A stretch of DNA of 64,000 bases from Dryocosmus kuriphilus. Its lineage: Eukaryota; Arthropoda; Insecta; Hymenoptera; Cynipidae. The notes beneath the pieces were generated by a model that was not told the origin of the DNA, made no database searches, and worked only from the letters and a program-made list of their open reading frames with translations. Shown here one piece after another: positions 61,501 to 64,000 of this stretch. The DNA is taken from positions 47,867,356-47,931,355 of the forward strand of contig CM076192.1 of the NCBI GenBank assembly GCA_038277395.1, written 5' to 3'. Positions within the stretch are counted from its first letter, which is position 1. Each line of letters starts with the position of its first letter. The translations under genes and the position numbers were made by a program.

Positions 61501-63375
61501 AAACAACTTTGTTACGGCACTGCGCAACTGAGCCGTTCTCTAAAAAAAAAAACCACCTAAGTCGACTTAGGTTTTGGCACAAAATTTCCTAAGAAACTTT
61601 TCAAAATATGTTTTTACAAACCAAAAAATATATGCTTTGTTTAGTCCACTTGCAATGTTTGTACAAACGAAAAAATATTTCTTGTTTGTAAAAACACACT
61701 TTGAGAAGTTTCTTCTGCAATTTTATGCCAAAACCTAAGTCGACTTAAGTGGTTTTTTCAGAGAACGGCTCAATTTCAAATTGGGACATATGAAACTTTA
61801 AAGAATTTCGAATTGAACTCATTCAAAGTTGCATAATTTCATGCGGAGTCAAATAACATTTAAAATTATAGGATAGAAATTTCTACAAATAATTTAAAAA
61901 ATAAATTTTTTAAAAATAAATTCTCCGTCATATCCCGTTTTTCACGATTCGGTGTCCACCCTGTTTTAAATTCAACAAAAGCTTCATTTACATACCAGAA
62001 TCAAACGTCTGCAGATCATTAAACATCGTAATATCTTGAGCAGAGTTAATTTCATCAGTCTCACTATGATCAGAATCCACCCTATTATGCCTTCCAATCG
62101 ATACCACAGGAGATCCAACCGGCGAAGTCAGTTGATAAACCGAACACTCAGAATGCTTCGTTTGATCTCTAATATGTTTAAAAGGAACTATATTTTCTGC
62201 ATCTTCAGCTTCATCACAAAACTCGTACTTTTTATCAGCCAATCTACGCTTTCTAAAGGAACTCAACTTTTCACAAGTCTCCTGAGCCTCATCCGTGAAC
62301 TCATAAGCCTTCTCAGCTTCCAAAATTAACTTATGCGTGGCTCTAGTTCTCGGTTGAGTCGGAGGTGGTGGGGACTGTAAACTCGACCTTTTTCTTGGAC
62401 TCAAATGTCGAAAAGATCTAGTAACTGGTGGTGACATCAACCTTGGCGAACATGAAGGCGATGGACTTATTGACAAAGTATGAAGAGGAGAGTTTATAGA
62501 AGTAATGCAGATACTCGAAACATCCTGGGAGACTCCAGGTTGTGGGGATTTTGCTTCCTGGCATCGCAAGCTCTTATGACTAGATACCGAATTTCGCGTT
62601 CGCAAAATATCAGAAGGTGGATTGAGAATTGGAGAGCTCCACATATGTTTGAAGTCCGCTGGAAGTCTCTGGGGAGTCGATCGAGGCGAACACGAGGGAT
62701 GTTTCACGAGAGTGATTAAGTCACTTCCAATGTTCAGCTCCTGGGACATGTCCTCGCAAAAGTCCTGCAGTATTTTGTCCCTGACGGAGGAAGCCTGCTC
62801 GATTTTGGGTGCGGAACTTGAATTTCCGCATTCGCACTCACTTTCGACGCTCTCCAAACACTCACATACTCTACGGTTTATATTATTACTAGACTTATTA
62901 ATATCACAGACATAGTCGCTTTGATTGGTGCTTGAGATATTTATTGGCAATTCGCGCCCCGCGGAATCTTCGGATTTGTTGAGCTCGTCACAGAAATCAT
63001 AATCGGCGACTGATTCGCACTTAGGAGATTGGTCCACTACACTTTCTGGAGTACCTCCTTTATCGTAAGAAGTGTCATAGCGTTCGGGTCGGAGGTCATC
63101 GGACTCTTCGACGTCACTCACGTCCAAGGGCATCATGTCCGAGATACCTGGTTCTTGTCTGTCATTGTTTTTCTGGTTTATGTTCTTGTTGTTCAGATCC
63201 ACTCTCAAGACGTGCAGAAAGTTTCCGGTGTTTACGACCACATGGTTGGAGTAGTTTAGACATACGACGGCTCGAAACCTAGGGTAGGGAGAGAGAATCT
63301 CGTACGTGGTGTGCACTGTCAATCCGTGTTGGAGACAGTTGCAGCGGACACAACTGTCCCAATTTGCTGCCAAAT
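52554..63375 (-). CDS. DCAF15: DDB1- and CUL4-associated factor 15 (DCAF15), partial at the right edge
   Basis: Minus-strand exons are 63375-61996, 60945-60736, 60495-60386, 60285-60071, 59957-59701 and 52594-52554, giving 736 residues in the window. The upstream exon or exons lie beyond 64000: the 63375 end has an acceptor and the frame enters in phase. DCAF15 is a substrate receptor of the CUL4-DDB1 ubiquitin ligase. Recognisable blocks are FRAVVCLNYSNHVVVNTGNF near the start, LDDEMISVITDVE, GGYVSYQCVLPVNVHGSGYA, and SFDIETFSHHVADWICKIF with YWYCSDYDIEIINICALTGD, then CKFTWNIETSLYRV. The middle 300 residues are a poorly conserved, Ser/Pro-rich acidic linker, longer than in vertebrates. The final 41-nt exon (GESISRLQDLDNL then stop) is separated by a 7.1-kb intron; it fits in splice signal and phase but is short, so it is less certain. 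Confidence 0.9.
52994..53109 (-). pseudogene. 5S rRNA-derived sequence
   Basis: The minus strand from 53109 to 52994 aligns along the whole length of insect 5S rRNA. The 3' half is nearly perfect: GCGTGGTTAGTACATGGATG, then GGTGACCGCTTGGGAA, then CCGCGTGCTGT. The 5' half is diverged (GATCACCAAATTAAGCA where 5S has GATCACCGAAGTTAAGCA). The internal C-box region of the Pol III promoter is intact. A run of eight T follows the 3' end within a few bases, as in a Pol III terminator. It lies in the last DCAF15 intron, on the same strand. It is either a dispersed 5S pseudogene or the head of a 5S-derived SINE. Confidence 0.85.
53184..53455. repeat. foldback repeat with GCTCGGCGC ends, second copy
   Basis: The left end AAAGCTCGGCGCAGATGTCG and the right end CGACATCTGCGCCGAGCTTT are perfect inverted repeats. 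The next inner words (CACTCCTTTTAGCGC and GCGCCAAAAGAAGTG) also pair. It shares sequence with 45700-46200. It lies in the last DCAF15 intron. Confidence 0.8.
53460..54767. other. part of the last DCAF15 intron, no gene seen
   Basis: AT-rich. It contains an inverted repeat around AAAACAGAGTGTTTCACGTG (about 53560) and its counterpart near 53950-53970 (CACTTGAAACACTTTGTTTT), so another small foldback of about 430 bp is likely at 53550-53980. No frame with similarity. Confidence 0.45.
55059..55958 (+). CDS. LINE ORF1 protein
   Basis: 299 residues from the first in-frame ATG (MGAPGMSPADVL). Residues about 15-90 are heptad-rich and charged (LDLLRHETESLRLRNDQLER), a probable coiled coil for trimerisation. 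Residues about 90-190 resemble the RNA-binding domain of L1-type ORF1 proteins (GDRPVLIRLGSPSQRFQVF). The C-terminus is basic with SESESISSSEE. Such proteins bind element RNA as a chaperone. The frame also stays open upstream to 54921 but without an ATG. Its 3' end overlaps the open frame of ORF2. Confidence 0.8.
   Translation: MGAPGMSPADVLRFETLLTSIKEDTSITKNDVAALKGSVAQIQGELDLLRHETESLRLRNDQLERKNTDMENDMKLLKEEVVQLRKDASTKNVILYKLSDTESYNSDLVSSVRQVFSNAKVENAVVDSAFRLGKNPGDRPVLIRLGSPSQRFQVFQKAKSFTAMGLTVSSDRSKLERQTRRQLIQKKSILKDRGFEVLIKGNHLEFDGKVLTSDEISAMSAGPPTSVIDTFLGAKDTIKRQRGRSTKKTGSESESISSSEEARRNKEGSISEFLSGNLAQNSPAKSLRRGSNRARKESK
55753..59211 (+). pseudogene. LINE ORF2: endonuclease and reverse transcriptase with two frameshifts
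   Basis: The APE-type endonuclease spans about 55987-56740: RIVFWNCYG, then SETWL, then GGDFNARIG, then SDHLPV. The reverse transcriptase follows in a second frame (57070-58060): MLFKKGDKEDPGSYRDIAL, VDFKRAFPSVNH, and GVLQGELLSP. It returns to the first frame at 58063 with LLAYADDIVMLA, the catalytic Asp pair. The C-terminus has a CSICNLGVEETLFHLLVECP zinc-knuckle-like motif. The shifts lie near 57040-57075, next to a GGGGG run, and near 58045-58075, and they compensate each other. Protein start is uncertain: there is no in-frame ATG ahead of the endonuclease, so translation would depend on coupling to ORF1. This copy cannot make an intact enzyme as read. Confidence 0.88.
59490..59700. other. 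part of the last DCAF15 intron, no feature seen
   Basis: Begins just after the right target-site duplication and runs to the donor of the DCAF15 exon that ends at 59701. AT-rich, with no recognisable feature. Confidence 0.5.
61050..61962. repeat. AT-rich element with AGGGTGGAC / GTCCACCCT ends
   Basis: Third copy of the family also seen at 1673-2814 and 12455-13027. It occupies most of a DCAF15 intron (60946-61995) and is itself interrupted by the palindromic element at 61529-61772. Non-coding. Confidence 0.65.
61529..61772. mobile_element. 244-bp palindromic MITE
   Basis: The ends TGAGCCGTTCTCT and AGAGAACGGCTCA are exact inverted repeats. Both arms continue with a CCTAAGTCGACTTAGG-type palindrome and TTTTGGCA, then AAACTTTTCAAAATATGTTT against its counterpart. 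No coding sequence. It is nested within the older repeat at 61050-61962. Confidence 0.85.
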
Positions 63376-64000
63376 CTGGGAATAAAAAGAGTTTAAGTTG
63401 TTAATAACATATAATAATGAATATTATTCTTAGATTTTGTTTTATAGAATGTATAGCTGTGTATACTTATAACTTACAGCTATAATCCTGTAAAATCGTG
63501 AAGATTACTGTAGAATTTAGAAAGCCGTTTAATTTATACATGGTGATTTTACAAAATTCATGTAAAATTAGTATTTTGTTCATAGCGATTTTACCTCAAT
63601 TTTATAAATTTATTAAATTACTCCTACAGATTTTATAGAATTTTGAAAGAATTACGTAAGAGCATAACGAATTTGCTATGGCTACAAGTCAATTATTTCT
63701 TAAAACAAAACTTTTTTAATTGGATAAATTTGGTATAGTGTTTAGAATATTCTTTTGAAAAGAAGTGAGACTATTTCAAGAGATTAGAAATCATACACTA
63801 AAGTCTCCGCGTCCTCATCAGACAAAAAAAATAGGAATATTTTCCTATATACTAGTAGAAGATTTTAGGGAAAGTAGAAACGACTATAAGATCAAATGAG
63901 AACTGAAGCTACTCAAAATTTTTATAAAAATTTAGTAAGTGGATTCTTTTAAAATCCAAGGCTTTTATAATTGGATTTGTTTTAGAGTTAATGGTTTTCT
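63376..64000. other. DCAF15 intron running off the window
   Basis: Upstream (minus-strand) intron of DCAF15. No coding exon that would join in phase to 63375 was found, so the first exon lies outside. Confidence 0.5.

Noticed and set aside
63470..63490. Ten-base exon of DCAF15 near 63480
   Set aside because: Bounded by AG and GT by chance in AT-rich sequence; too short and not in phase evidence to support.

Overview
The window is nuclear DNA from an animal, almost certainly an insect. It is AT-rich, its genes have many short spliced exons with GT-AG introns, and it is crowded with transposon remnants. The gene set (a SETMAR-like SET protein, TRABD, an RFX1/2/3-type factor, a SNX7/SNX30-type sorting nexin, DCAF15) and the repeat style fit a hymenopteran, perhaps a parasitoid wasp; that placement is inference. 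No bacterial, organellar or viral gene was recognised.

Layout. 0.5-7.3 kb, minus strand: an intronless SET-domain methyltransferase gene lies 141 bp downstream of the six-exon TRABD gene. 12.2-21.5 kb, minus strand: an RFX transcription factor gene with 16 coding exons (812 codons plus stop), followed by about 4 kb of probable 3' UTR holding a 0.7-kb palindrome. Candidate untranslated first exons of RFX end at 26514 and 43169, so its transcription unit may reach 43 kb. 21.6-46.2 kb has no host coding exon that I can support. It is filled with mobile DNA: two short elements with long G runs, a 3.87-kb DNA transposon with about 0.8-kb inverted repeats and a transposase carrying one stop codon, foldback elements, and a repeat family with CpG-dense motifs. 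46.4-51.2 kb, plus strand: a seven-exon sorting nexin gene with one missing base in the PX domain. 52.6-63.4 kb, minus strand: DCAF15, convergent with the sorting nexin and cut by the right edge of the window. Its 7.1-kb last intron holds a 5S-rRNA-derived copy, a foldback repeat and a full-length 4.7-kb LINE with 13-bp target-site duplications.

The splice models were built by hand. Each was checked for GT-AG borders, phase agreement at every junction and similarity to the known family. TRABD (1176 nt) and RFX (2439 nt) come out as exact multiples of three. The sorting nexin does so only if one base is restored. The host genes are unrelated housekeeping and regulatory genes with no sign of acting in one pathway. 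I found no convincing new multi-gene system. The most unusual features are the density of long palindromic elements, the long-inverted-repeat transposon and the 5S-derived copy.
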